A DNA stretch of 64,000 bases from Dendrocalamus latiflorus (taxonomy: Eukaryota; Streptophyta; Magnoliopsida; Poales; Poaceae): NCBI GenBank assembly GCA_017311315.1, contig CM029658.1, forward strand, positions 30,605,327 to 30,669,326, in the 5' to 3' direction. The notes under the pieces were generated by a model that made no database searches, was not told where the DNA came from, and saw only the letters and a list, made by a program, of their open reading frames with translations. The position numbers were made by a program, and so were the translations under genes. Positions 55,024 to 64,000 of the stretch are shown in pieces (the stretch's first letter is position 1; each line of letters starts with the position of its first letter).

Positions 55024-56426
55024 AGAAGAACTTGTGTCTGGAAAAATTTTCTTTGTCTTTGGATATGCAAGATCGCTTGAAGTTAACCGTGGTCAACGGC
55101 GAGGATCCGGGCTAGGCTCATGGTGGAGTTGAGGCCTAGAACGATCATGGATGCTGGGTGCGACGGTGAGATCAAGCATGGCACGTGGAAGGCGGAGAAT
55201 TGATCAAGGCGATTCGAACGATGGTTTGAACCAAAATACCGGAAACCATCTTGGATCAAAACCGCAGCATATCAGCGATGCATTGCAGAGCGGTTTAGGT
55301 TAAGGTGGAGCTGGGTTGATCAAGGTAGATCATGGCTAAGGATTTAGCAGATATTCACTTATGTGCTTTGAAAAACGTGCGTAAGTAAATCTATGTGAGA
55401 AAAACTCGTGTGTGTGTGAGGTTAACATGTTTTCCCATTATATTAGTGGATAGTATCCACTAAGGTGAGTAGGGGGCTGGTTGCCCACCTATAAAAGGGG
55501 GTTGGAATGGAGGCATGTGGCTAACCATCCAATTCCCTCCTAGGGTTAGGGTATGAGAGTGTGGTGCCTAAGGAACTTTTGTCCTCCAACATGGAGAGGT
55601 TGTAAAACCTTCCTCACAAGGTGCAATACATCAACCTTTGGTGAACTCCATGTCTATTCTCATGTTTGGTTGATTTTCTCTTGTTCCATGTGGTTTTATT
55701 CCCTCCTCTTTTTCTTTGTGATCTTGCTGTGCCAAGAACGTGTTTGAGATGGAAATCAACTATACACATCAAACTCTCATCATCTAGGCACTTTGATAGA
55801 AAGTTCATGAAGATTTTGCTTGTTTTTGCCCCATCGTGTGATTTCTTGTCTCAAGGGTTTTTGGGTCGGATCTCTTAGTGTTTTGACTTGCTGTGATATG
55901 TGGGAATATTTCTAGAGCCATCTTGGTCATCATCTACCCACGAGCAAGGGTTATTCACCGTTTTGGATTTTGGCTCGGTTTTGGTGCAACCTTACAACAA
56001 ACTGAAAAAGCTCCGAACTTTGGGCATGATTTTCATGATCGTTTGTTGGAATGGATTCATGATATCCTAGAGTAGATCCATAAAAAATTTCAAGTCATTT
56101 GGATCTACAGATCAAAAGTTGCATCAATTCTTATTTTTGAACTAGGGTTGATTTTACTGTTCATCGGGAAAAGGTAATACTGCTGTAGAAAAATTGGAAC
56201 TACCGCAAAAAGGTACTACCGTAGTGTAATAAAGGAATTATCGATTTTCCTCATTTTTTTAGATTGTTCAGATTCTTGTTTCTTTTTTTTCTGTAGTGGT
56301 TTTCCTCCCTAATCTTCATAGCTTTGTTGCTATTGTAGTGAAAGGGTTGTGGAATTCTTAGGGGAAAAGTTTAGAAGATTTGTATGCAACATTCACCCTC
56401 CTCTGTTGCCAATTTTGGTCCTTCAG
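55024..56426 (+). mobile_element. Older Sirevirus-like LTR remnant, right part
   Basis: It continues the sequence broken at 26163. It has a TATA box (CCTATAAAAGGGG, about 55490), GGTACTACCG-type motifs near 56170-56230, and ends CATTCACCCTCCTCTGTTGC plus CAATTTTGGTCCTTCA, the diagnostic Sirevirus LTR end in plus orientation. No primer-binding site follows, so it may be a solo or truncated LTR. Confidence 0.6.
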
Positions 56427-57485
56427 ATAGCCTCCCTCTCCTCTTTTGAGCACCGGAAAAAGTTAGCAAGTTCTCTTCCTCTTTGATCTTTTCCTTCTTT
56501 CGGTTGTTCCTCGATTTGAGCTTTGGGGTGGCTGTTCCGCCTGGTCTTCACCAGTGTTGACAGTTGTGCAGTCTAGATTTTCTCCTCTAGGTGTTTTCCA
56601 TGCGGTTCCTTGAGCTATATCTTTTGACACTTAGTTGTGAGAAATGTGGGGACTTTTGCTTGAGATGACTGAATCCGGTTGGCTCTGTGCCGAGTTGAGG
56701 AAGAAGAAATTGAGACTTGTTGCTTTGTGCTCTTTTGTGCTCTCGGTTGGAGCACCTCGGTTGGTCTTGTGTGGCATCTTCCCTGTACCTCGACTTCGTT
56801 CTTCGGTGTGTCCAATTTGCGAAGATTGGGCATTGTATCTCTGTCAACCTTGTCTCAGATTCATGGCATAGCGAGACAATTGGTTTTCTGGGACATTGCC
56901 TTTTAAGCGTGCCTTGCCTTGGTTCTTCTCGGTGGTTTCGATTACCATCGATTTCGTGAGTATTTCAGTTTCCTTTCTTTGCTTTACAAGAATTGTGAAC
57001 CATGCTAGTTAATTAACTTCTGTGAGTTAGCTTAGAACTAGGCGACTTTGCAAGAATAGATTGTGGGCTCAGTTTAATGCTCAATAAAGATACTTGCCTA
57101 CTACTAAGATTGATATGATTAACTAGTTTAGATTTGAGCTCTAATAGTGATGCTTACTGCTGCCATTCGATCTTTACATTTCGGTCTATTACTGTCAGCT
57201 GTGCTGGTTCATTTTAGTTCTATGATCTCTAGTAATTTTCAATACTTAGTAACTTATTTTCGGCTCTTTAGGAGGAGACCTTGCTATCTTTGATATTCTG
57301 TGATCATGTTCCTTATGAATTGATCAAGTTACATAACATGTAAGGTGTACTGTTTATTTGAGATCATTCTTTTTGTTGATATTCTATTAACCGACAGTAA
57401 TTTGTCTTGTTTTGTGAATGCTAAGTCCTGTGATAAATCAGTAAAAGCATAATTTAGAGCTCAAATGCATAAAACTAGTAGTCAT
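56427..57485. other. Unclassified sequence, no gene seen
   Basis: Short open frames near 56587-56960 exist on both strands but match no family I recognise. A TTTCGTGAGTATTTCAG-like splice region lies near 56950. It is possibly part of an undescribed repeat. Confidence 0.3.
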
Positions 57486-57905
57486 TGTTAGGTTGATCTA
57501 GGCCAAACGGCCGAAAGAGGGAGACGTGGGTGATACCCACGTTCGCGCGCCCTGATCGGGGGTGCCTAACCAATTTGGTTACGGTCCCCCGTTGCAACAG
57601 CGCAAGATTAAAAAGAGGGTTCCGGCCTCTCACGTTGACACTTCTTCTTCGTTCCCGTGAGAGTCAAGCCCCGAACAAAAACCCTAAAGATACCCGATCT
57701 ACTGCGCGCTGCTAGCAACGAGAAGGCCGCTGCCGCTGTAGGACGTCACCGGCAACACTCCGACCTTCACCGACTCGCGCCTCACCGACACTCCAGCTCA
57801 TGGCCTTCATCGGTGATCGTAAGTCTCCCGACTCGAGTAAACCCTAGGTGTACTAGATGGCAAGCTAGCGGATTATGTGTTGTGCTTGAGGATTAAGTTC
57901 TTATA
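57486..57905 (+). repeat. Putative 5' LTR of the Copia element
   Basis: The end is inferred from the primer-binding site; the start is the nearest upstream TGTTAGG. Without the second LTR neither boundary can be confirmed. Confidence 0.4.
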
Positions 57906-57907
57906 TT

Positions 57908-57919
57908 TGGTATCAGAGC
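57908..57919 (+). other. Primer-binding site of the Copia element
   Basis: TGGTATCAGAGC, the initiator-Met tRNA complement, as in the Gypsy element at 8941. Confidence 0.8.
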
Positions 57920-58129
57920 AACGCTAGCTTCTCTAGAACCCTAGCCCTCTAATGTGCTTGTTTTAATGGCTCGGGTAGCATAGGAGGAGGGGAATCAAAA
58001 TTTCATGCAAACCCTAAAGTTTTTTCCCCAAAATCTTGATGAATCCCGAACCCTAGAACCCGAAATCATGATGAACCCTAAAAACATTTCCCCAAATCTC
58101 TCAGACCTGAATCAAACAAAAAAAGGGGA

Positions 58130-58700
58130 ACTTACATTTTTTTCGGGCGCGACCGTCGCTGGCGTGCCTCCGCTCCACTCGGGGCTGCCGCTCCGCGCGA
58201 GCGTGCCGCCGAAGCTCCGGCCGGCGGCAGGGTTTTTTCAGGCACGACCGTCGCCGGCGTGCCGCCGCTCTGCGCGAGCATGCCGCCATTGCCGCCTCCC
58301 GCCATCGCTGGTCGCCTCCACGGGCCGCCGCCGCTAGTCGCCCCATGGGGCCGCCGCTCCGCGCGTGTGCCGCCGCTGCATGAAGCCCCGGTTTTTTTGG
58401 GAGGAGAGGAGGGCCATATGGCCTATGGTTAGGGTTTTGGGGATTAATTCCCGCCCCACGCACGTCTCGGCCGTCCGATCAGATCGGACGGCCATCGTTT
58501 CTGATGGGCCGGTGGAGGACGCGGGCGTGAGCTGGGCCGCGTGTGCGCGTGCATTTTGGGTCATTTTCGGCCGGCTGCTGGTGCGCGCGTGTGCCTTTTT
58601 TGGGCTGCGCGTGATTTTTGGGCCCCGAGCGTTTTATGGGCTAAATACTGTTTCAGGGGCCAAAAAAAAGGAGGGGCTGTTGGGTTTTTGGCACAACAGC
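58130..58700 (+). other. GC-rich leader block of the Copia element
   Basis: A CpG-rich stretch lies between the primer-binding site and gag, with an internal ~100-bp direct duplication (GCGACCGTCGCTGGCGTGCC and GCACGACCGTCGCCGGCGTG). Open frames lack family signatures. It could be leader sequence or a captured fragment of a host gene. Confidence 0.45.
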
Positions 58701-59259
58701 GCATAATCTTATGTATTTCAGCATATATTTCATGCATATATTTAGGTATATGTACATGAAATTGATTTATGGTATATATTTTAGGCTGTTGGGTTTTATT
58801 TACAGTATATATTTCATGTATTTATGTTTTATCTCATGTATGATTAATGATTATTTGATGTCACTCATGAAATTATTACTGGATAATGTTGCTAAGCTGC
58901 TAAAAAATATTATGCCCTTTTCCGCTGCGTGATGTTCTGCCCCTAATTGAATGGAACCAACGAGAAATTCAATTGGAGGGCTATATTTAATTTTACATGC
59001 TATTAGTCTTTGACCAACGTTAATTTTAATTGCATGTCATCAATTATGTTTATTTTGTTATGTTTAATTTTGCCATGCTATTACTCTTTGACCAACGTTA
59101 ATTGTAATTGCATGCTATAAATTATGTTAAATTTTTCGTTTCTGCCCAATGGTGATGCAAAAAATTCTTATGAGCATGTTGTTAATCATACCAACGTAAG
59201 GTTAATATTCATGCAAATTAATTATGCGTTTTCCTAATGTAAATTTTAAATTTTTTCAG
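58701..59259 (+). other. AT-rich segment ending in a splice-acceptor-like site
   Basis: It ends TTTTTTCAG/CTGCTTCT exactly where gag homology begins. It contains a local duplication of 'ttgaccaacgttaatt...tgcatg' (59010 and 59088). It is possibly an intron between a leader exon and gag. Confidence 0.4.
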
Positions 59260-59888
59260 CTGCTTCTGTTTCTGCTCAAGTTAATGCTATTGAGCCACTT
59301 AACGGCAGTAACTTCCAGAAATTGAAGTTTACACTTATGACGACTTTTCAGCTCTTGGATCTGGACTACGCGTTCAGGTTCGATGAGCCTGTCGCTCCTA
59401 AGGAAGGGGAGGATAATTTTGATGATAAAATGAAGGAGTACAAAACTAATGATGAGAAGTGGGAGCGGTCTAACCGCGTTTCACTTGCTGTAATGAAGAA
59501 CTCCATCAGTGAAGCCATTAGGGGAGCAATCCCTAAAAAGGAAAGGGTGAAGGACTACTTGTCCTCCATCGAGGATCACTTTACGGGGTCCTCTAAGGTT
59601 TATGCTACCACACTGATGCATAGGCTCATGAACACTAAGTACAATGGTACTGGAAATGTCCGTGAGCACGTTATTGCCATAATTAACATTGCTGCCAGAC
59701 TTAAGGCAATGGACATGAAAATTTCTGATGGTTTCGTCGTCCATTATATTATGATGTCTCTTCCTAAGAAATTTGAAGCTTTCAAGGTGAACTATAACAC
59801 CATTAAGGACAAGTGGACCATGAGCGAGTTGATCGCTAATGTTTCTTAGGAGGAAGAGAGGCTCAAGGCTGAGGGAGCTAATGATTTT
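59260..59888 (+). pseudogene. Copia Gag (UBN2-type)
   Basis: It encodes PLNGSNFQKLKFTLM, then the UBN2 gag core with DYLSSIEDHF, MHRLMNTKYN and YIMMSLPKKFEAF. TAG at 59847-59849 interrupts just before EEERLKAEG, probably a former Gln codon. The frame then continues into the next entry. Confidence 0.85.
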
Positions 59889-61838
59889 GTGAATCAAGTC
59901 AACTCCTTAAATAAAGATGGTCCCTCTAAAAATAGAGGTGGCTATAAAGGAAAGGGAAAGAAGGAGCAAGCCTACTCCCCTTATAAGAAGCCACAGAAGC
60001 CACAACACCCACAACATCCTAAGGTGCCTAAAAACGCTTTAGGTCCTGGGAGCTCAAATGGACAGAAGAAAAGTGATGAGTGCTACTTTTGTCAGTCCAA
60101 GGACCACTTCAAAGATGATTGTCCTAGATGGCTAAAATGGCTCGCCAAGAAAGGTACTTATGAAATTACTTTTGTTGATGAAGCATTTTATGCTGATTTT
60201 CCTATAAATTCTTGGTGGATTGATTCTGGTGCCACTGTGCACGTTACAAATTCCTTGCAGGGATTCCATATGTTGAGAAGTCTCAGAGGGGAAAGAAGCC
60301 TAAGAGTGGCTAATGGGATGAAACTTAATGATGTTCTTTATGTTCCCTCGATGAGAAGAAACTTAATTTCCATTTCATTATTAGATAATGATGGATATTC
60401 TTGTAATTTTGGACATGGAATGTGTTTGATTTATTTTAATAATGATAATGTTGGTCGTGACATCCGACACGACAAGTTTTATATGTTATCCCTGCAAGAT
60501 TCTCCTATATCCATGAATATATGTGATGTGAATAAAAAGCGCAAGCGAATTGATGAGACTTCGTCGAAATTGTGGCACTGTCGTTTAGGCCACATTTCGA
60601 GGGGGGGGGGAATTGAACGTCTCATTAAAGATGAAATTCTCCACCCTTTAGACTTTAATGATTCGGATGATCATTGCCTTGATTGTATCAAAGGCAAGTA
60701 TGTAAAGCAAATAGAGAATGGTGCTACTCGAAGCACAGGGATTTTAGAATTAATTCATACTGACATATGTGGTCCTTTCCCTGTGACATCAGTAGATGGT
60801 CATGATTCTTTTATTACGTTCACTGATGATTACTCACGTTATGGCTATATCTATCCTATTAAAGAGAGATCGGAAGCACTTGATAAATTTAAGATATTTA
60901 AGGCTGAAGTTGAAAATCAGCACAGTTTAAAGATTAAAGTAGTGCGCTCGGATCGCGGGGGAGAGTATTATGGGTGACACGCAACTTATAGGCAGGTTCC
61001 TGGTCCTTTTGCCAGGTTCCTACAAGAAACTGGTATAGTCGCCCAGTACTCAATGCCCGGTGATCCCCAGCAAAATGGAGTAGCGGAAAGAAGAAATCGC
61101 ACACTTATGGACATGGTTCGAAGTATGTTGAGCTACTCCACTTTGCCTGTAAAGCTATGGATGGAAGCATTAAAGACCGCTGCACACATAATCAATCAGG
61201 TTCCCAGTAAATCAGTGCCGAAAACACCTTATGAATTATGGACTGGGAGAAAACCAAGTTTGAACTACCTCCATGTATGGGGTTGTGCAGCTGAAGCTAA
61301 AGTATTTAACCCACAAATTGGGAAATTAGATCCCAAGACTGTGAGTTGCCATTTTATTGGCTATCCTGACAGGTCTAAAGGATACCGATTCTATTGTCCA
61401 GATCGTACCACAAAATTTGTAGAGACAAGGCACGCTGTGTTCTTGGAAAATGGTGGCATCAGTGGGGACTTGGAGCCCAGGAAAATTGATCTTGAGGATA
61501 AGCGGATTTATGTTGCTTCACCGCTAATCCAACAGACTGATTTTCCTGTGCCCCAACTGGTTGTGCCCACAGTTGATCCTGTAGTTGCAACTCCTGTTGC
61601 GTCTCCAGTTAATTCTGTAGCTACTCCTCCTGTTGAGGGCTCTGAAAATACAAGTGCAATACCTAATGATGAGCCTTTACAGCCCTCTGTGATAGTTAAT
61701 GAACAACCTGATGAGCCTGCTAATGAACCTGTCAGGAGATCAGAACGAGTGAGGAGATCTGCTATCCCAAGTGATTATGCGGTTTACTTGAATGAGGATG
61801 ATCTTGGGAAGGTGGATGATCCTAGCTCTTATAAGTAA
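59889..61838 (+). pseudogene. Copia nucleocapsid, protease and integrase
   Basis: A zinc knuckle (CYFCQSKDHFKDDC) is followed by protease WWIDSGATVHVT, the pre-integrase zinc segment (LWHCRLGHIS, CLDCIKGK) and integrase (HTDICGP, DDYSRYGY, VRSDRGGEYY, PQQNGVAERRNRT). TGA at 60975-60977 lies in the middle of integrase, consistent with a CGA-to-TGA change. The C-terminal part is a Pro/Val-rich linker ending in a stop at 61836. Confidence 0.88.
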
Positions 61839-61877
61839 GCTATGAAGAGTAAGGATTCATCTAAATAGCTAGATGCT

Positions 61878-63028
61878 ATGAAAGATGAAATTGAGTCTAT
61901 GGGTGCTAATGGTGTATGGGACTTAGTGGAAATTCCTAATGGAGCCAAAACAGTAGGCTGCAAATGGGTCTACAAAACAAAACGTGACTCCAAAGGAAAC
62001 ATCGAAAGGTTTAAGGCGAGACTTGTGGTGAAAGGGTTTACACAAAGAGAAGGCATTGAATATAACGAAACCTTTTCTCCTGTCTCAACTAAAGATTCAT
62101 TTAGAATCATAATGGCGCTCATAGCACATTTTGATTTAGAGTTGCACCAAATGGACGTTAAGACTGCATTCCTGAATGGAGACTTGTATGAGGACGTTTA
62201 CATGACACAACCAGAAGGTTTTGTTGTGGAAGGCGAGGAACATTTGAGATGCAAACTAAAGAAATCCATTATGGCCTGAAGCAAGCTTCTAGGCAATGGT
62301 ACCTTAAGTTCGATGAAGTCATAAGGAAATTTGGATTTAAGGAGAATGATGTTGATAATTGTACTTATGTTAAGTTCAGGGGGAGTAATTACACCTTCTT
62401 AATCCTTTATGTGGACGACATATTATTGGCCAGCAGCAATGTGGACATGCTGCGGGAAACTAAAAGATTTCTCTCGTCCAATTTTGACACGAAGGATCTC
62501 GGTGAAGCATCTTATGTTCTTGGTATTGAAATTCACCGAGATAGGTCCAAAGGAACATTAGGTTTATCACAAAAGGCATACATTGACAGAGTACTAAAGA
62601 GATACAATATGCATAAATGCTCTGCCTCGCCTGCTCCTATTGTTAAGGGCGATAAGTTTGGGAAAGTTCAATGCCCAAAGAATGACTATGAATCTGATAA
62701 GATGAAGGCTATACCTTACGCTTCTGCTGTCGGAAGTATTATGTACGCTCAAGTATGTACACGCCCTGATTTAGCTTTTGTCACTGGGATGCTTGGCAGA
62801 TATCAATCAAATCCAGGACCGGACCACTGGAAAGCCGTTAAGAAAGTCCTACGCTATATGCAAGGCACTAAAGGTCACATGCTCACATATAGAAAATGCG
62901 ATAACCTTGAGGTTGTCGGTTATTCTGATGCTGATTTTGCGGGGTGTAAAGACACTAAGAAGTCCACATCAGGTTATATTTTCACCCTCGCAGGAGCAGC
63001 AATTTCATGGAAAAGTGTAAAGCAAACA
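61878..63028 (+). pseudogene. Copia reverse transcriptase and truncated RNase H
   Basis: RT motifs CKWVYKTKRDS, KARLVVKGFTQ, MDVKTAFLNGDL and the catalytic LYVDDILLAS are present. TAG at 61866-61868 stands in place of a probable Trp. A single T is missing near 62269, shifting the frame inside SIYGLKQ. RNase H starts (SDADFAGCKDTKKSTSG) and stops at KSVKQT because the next LTR element has inserted. Confidence 0.88.
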
Positions 63029-64000
63029 TGTCGGAACCCGGAGTAACGACCCCTGGATCCTCTGTGTAAATCGCACTAGTCCAGGATCAGCTAGTGCACA
63101 CAGTACAACAAAGATAAATACCAAGCACAAATGACTTCTTATATTAAATGAAAGAGTATGGCCTTATGGCCAAGTCTTACATCAACGCCCATTGGTAAAG
63201 ATAAATAAAGCAAAGAACTGCGGAAGCAACTGATAAATAGCGAAGCCCAAGCCTGCCCACAGGCAAACGACAGTAAGACGCGGCCTACTCGTCCAGATCT
63301 TCACCATAGTCGTAGACGTCTTCCTCTGTGATGATGATAGCAAGGTGAGTACAAACTTGTACTCCGCAAGTCACACGGAGAATGCAACATAATGATAAAG
63401 GCTTCAAAGGAAGGCTTATAGGGTTTATTTGCAAAAACAGCATTTAATGAAATACAGTAAATAGATTGAAATTGCTGAATTTAATAAGTAAAAACAGTAG
63501 ATGTAGTTGAAAATAATACCGTCAGTGCTGGACTATCTTTTCCAAAAACATCTCGTATGGATTCCATCCATCCACACGTTTCTAAACACTCATGGATTCC
63601 ATCCATCCACAAGCTACCAATCTCTCATGGGTTCCTTCCACCCACAAGGTTTCATTCTCTCATGGACTCCATCCATCCATAAGGTTTTCGAAAAGCATTT
63701 TTTGAAAAACAAAGTCTAATCCATGAAAAACTCTTACTCAGCATGCCCATGACCGTGGGCACGGCTATCCAGGATAGATTATACACTCTGCAGAGGTTGT
63801 ACAGCTTTACCCACAAGACACGACCATCCTTTTGTGCCACGCGAGTTACACACTTCCTTAGGTGTGCGGCAAGGAGTCGTGACAAGGCCTTTACAATGCA
63901 AAGCCTTCAACCTGGCCAAGCCAACTCTAAGGTTTTACCCCAGTAAGGAATCCACCAGACCGGGACCCCCTCTTGAGCCTAGACGAGACTTCTCATGGCT
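63029..64000 (-). mobile_element. LTR of another retrotransposon, running off the window
   Basis: It starts TGTCGGAACCCGGAGTAACG, whose reverse complement (CGTTACTCCGGGTTCCGACA) looks like the 3' end of a grass Gypsy LTR, so the element is probably minus strand. It interrupts Copia RNase H. The preceding AAACA or CAAAC is the expected target duplication, but the other side is outside the window. No coding region is reached. Confidence 0.65.
63557..63696 (+). repeat. 35-bp tandem repeat, 4 copies
   Basis: ATGGATTCCATCCATCCACA plus a variable 15 bases starts at 63557, 63592, 63627 and 63662. It lies within the LTR described above. Confidence 0.85.

Larger units (their letters stand above)
57486..63028 (+). 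mobile_element. Decayed Ty1/Copia retrotransposon, interrupted at its 3' end
   Basis: A probable 5' LTR (TGTTAGGTTGATC at 57486 to about 57905) is followed by a Met-tRNA-type primer-binding site, a GC-rich leader, gag, protease, integrase, RT and part of RNase H. The coding part stops at 63028, where another LTR element begins. No 3' LTR lies within the window. Several stops and a one-base deletion disable it. Domain order is Copia; the lineage was not assigned. Confidence 0.82.

Overview
This window is plant nuclear DNA, almost certainly from a grass and probably rice-like. The evidence is the dense nesting of LTR retrotransposons, a CACTA element, a Mutator-like element and Stowaway-type MITEs around GT-AG spliced genes with GC-rich exons. 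No tRNA, rRNA, CRISPR array or bacterial-type operon was seen. Only one ordinary host gene is recognisable, an ankyrin-repeat plus PGG-domain membrane protein (7197-18922), and it is split by a retrotransposon. Nearly everything else is mobile DNA, and the value of the window lies in how those elements are built and stacked.

Layout. 1-7100: intergenic DNA with small tandem duplications and one MITE-like inverted-repeat element (5234-5954). 7197-18922: the ankyrin/PGG gene. Its first exon is interrupted by an 8.3 kb Ty3/Gypsy element (7412-15741; 5-bp target duplication GCTGC; LTRs differ by 3 substitutions and one 12-bp indel). The Gypsy gag-pro region contains three short GT-AG introns. 19000-21400: AT-rich spacer with a (TATG)n microsatellite. 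21440-25865: a Mutator-like element with ~315-bp terminal inverted repeats and a 10-bp target duplication, carrying a seven-exon plant mobile domain (PMD) gene instead of a transposase. 25930-56425: remnants of an older Sirevirus-like LTR into which a complete minus-strand Sirevirus (Ty1/Copia; 26164-55018; target duplication AATTG) has jumped. That Sirevirus was itself hit twice: a 7.6 kb CACTA element (30582-38228; TSD ACT) sits between its reverse transcriptase and RNase H, and a 9.2 kb non-coding LTR element (44245-53489; TSD TTGGG) sits in its upstream LTR. 57486-63028: a decayed plus-strand Copia element, cut in its RNase H domain by another LTR element whose terminus starts at 63029 and runs off the window.

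The most unusual object is the 44245-53489 element. It has near-identical 293-bp LTRs (one difference seen), a primer-binding site and a purine tract, but no recognisable gag or pol. Its interior is largely five consecutive tandem-repeat arrays: ~61 bp x5, 52+54 bp dimers (~12 monomers), ~53 bp x12, exactly 97 bp x20, and a 60-104 bp mosaic x~22. The first three share a TATAAA-like core; the 97-bp unit carries predicted hairpins.

Relative timing from nesting and LTR similarity: the Sirevirus-like LTR at the base is oldest; then the minus-strand Sirevirus; then the CACTA and the array-bearing element within it. The array element and the Gypsy insertion in the ankyrin gene are very recent. All retroelement genes carry breaks (stops, frameshifts), noted in the entries.
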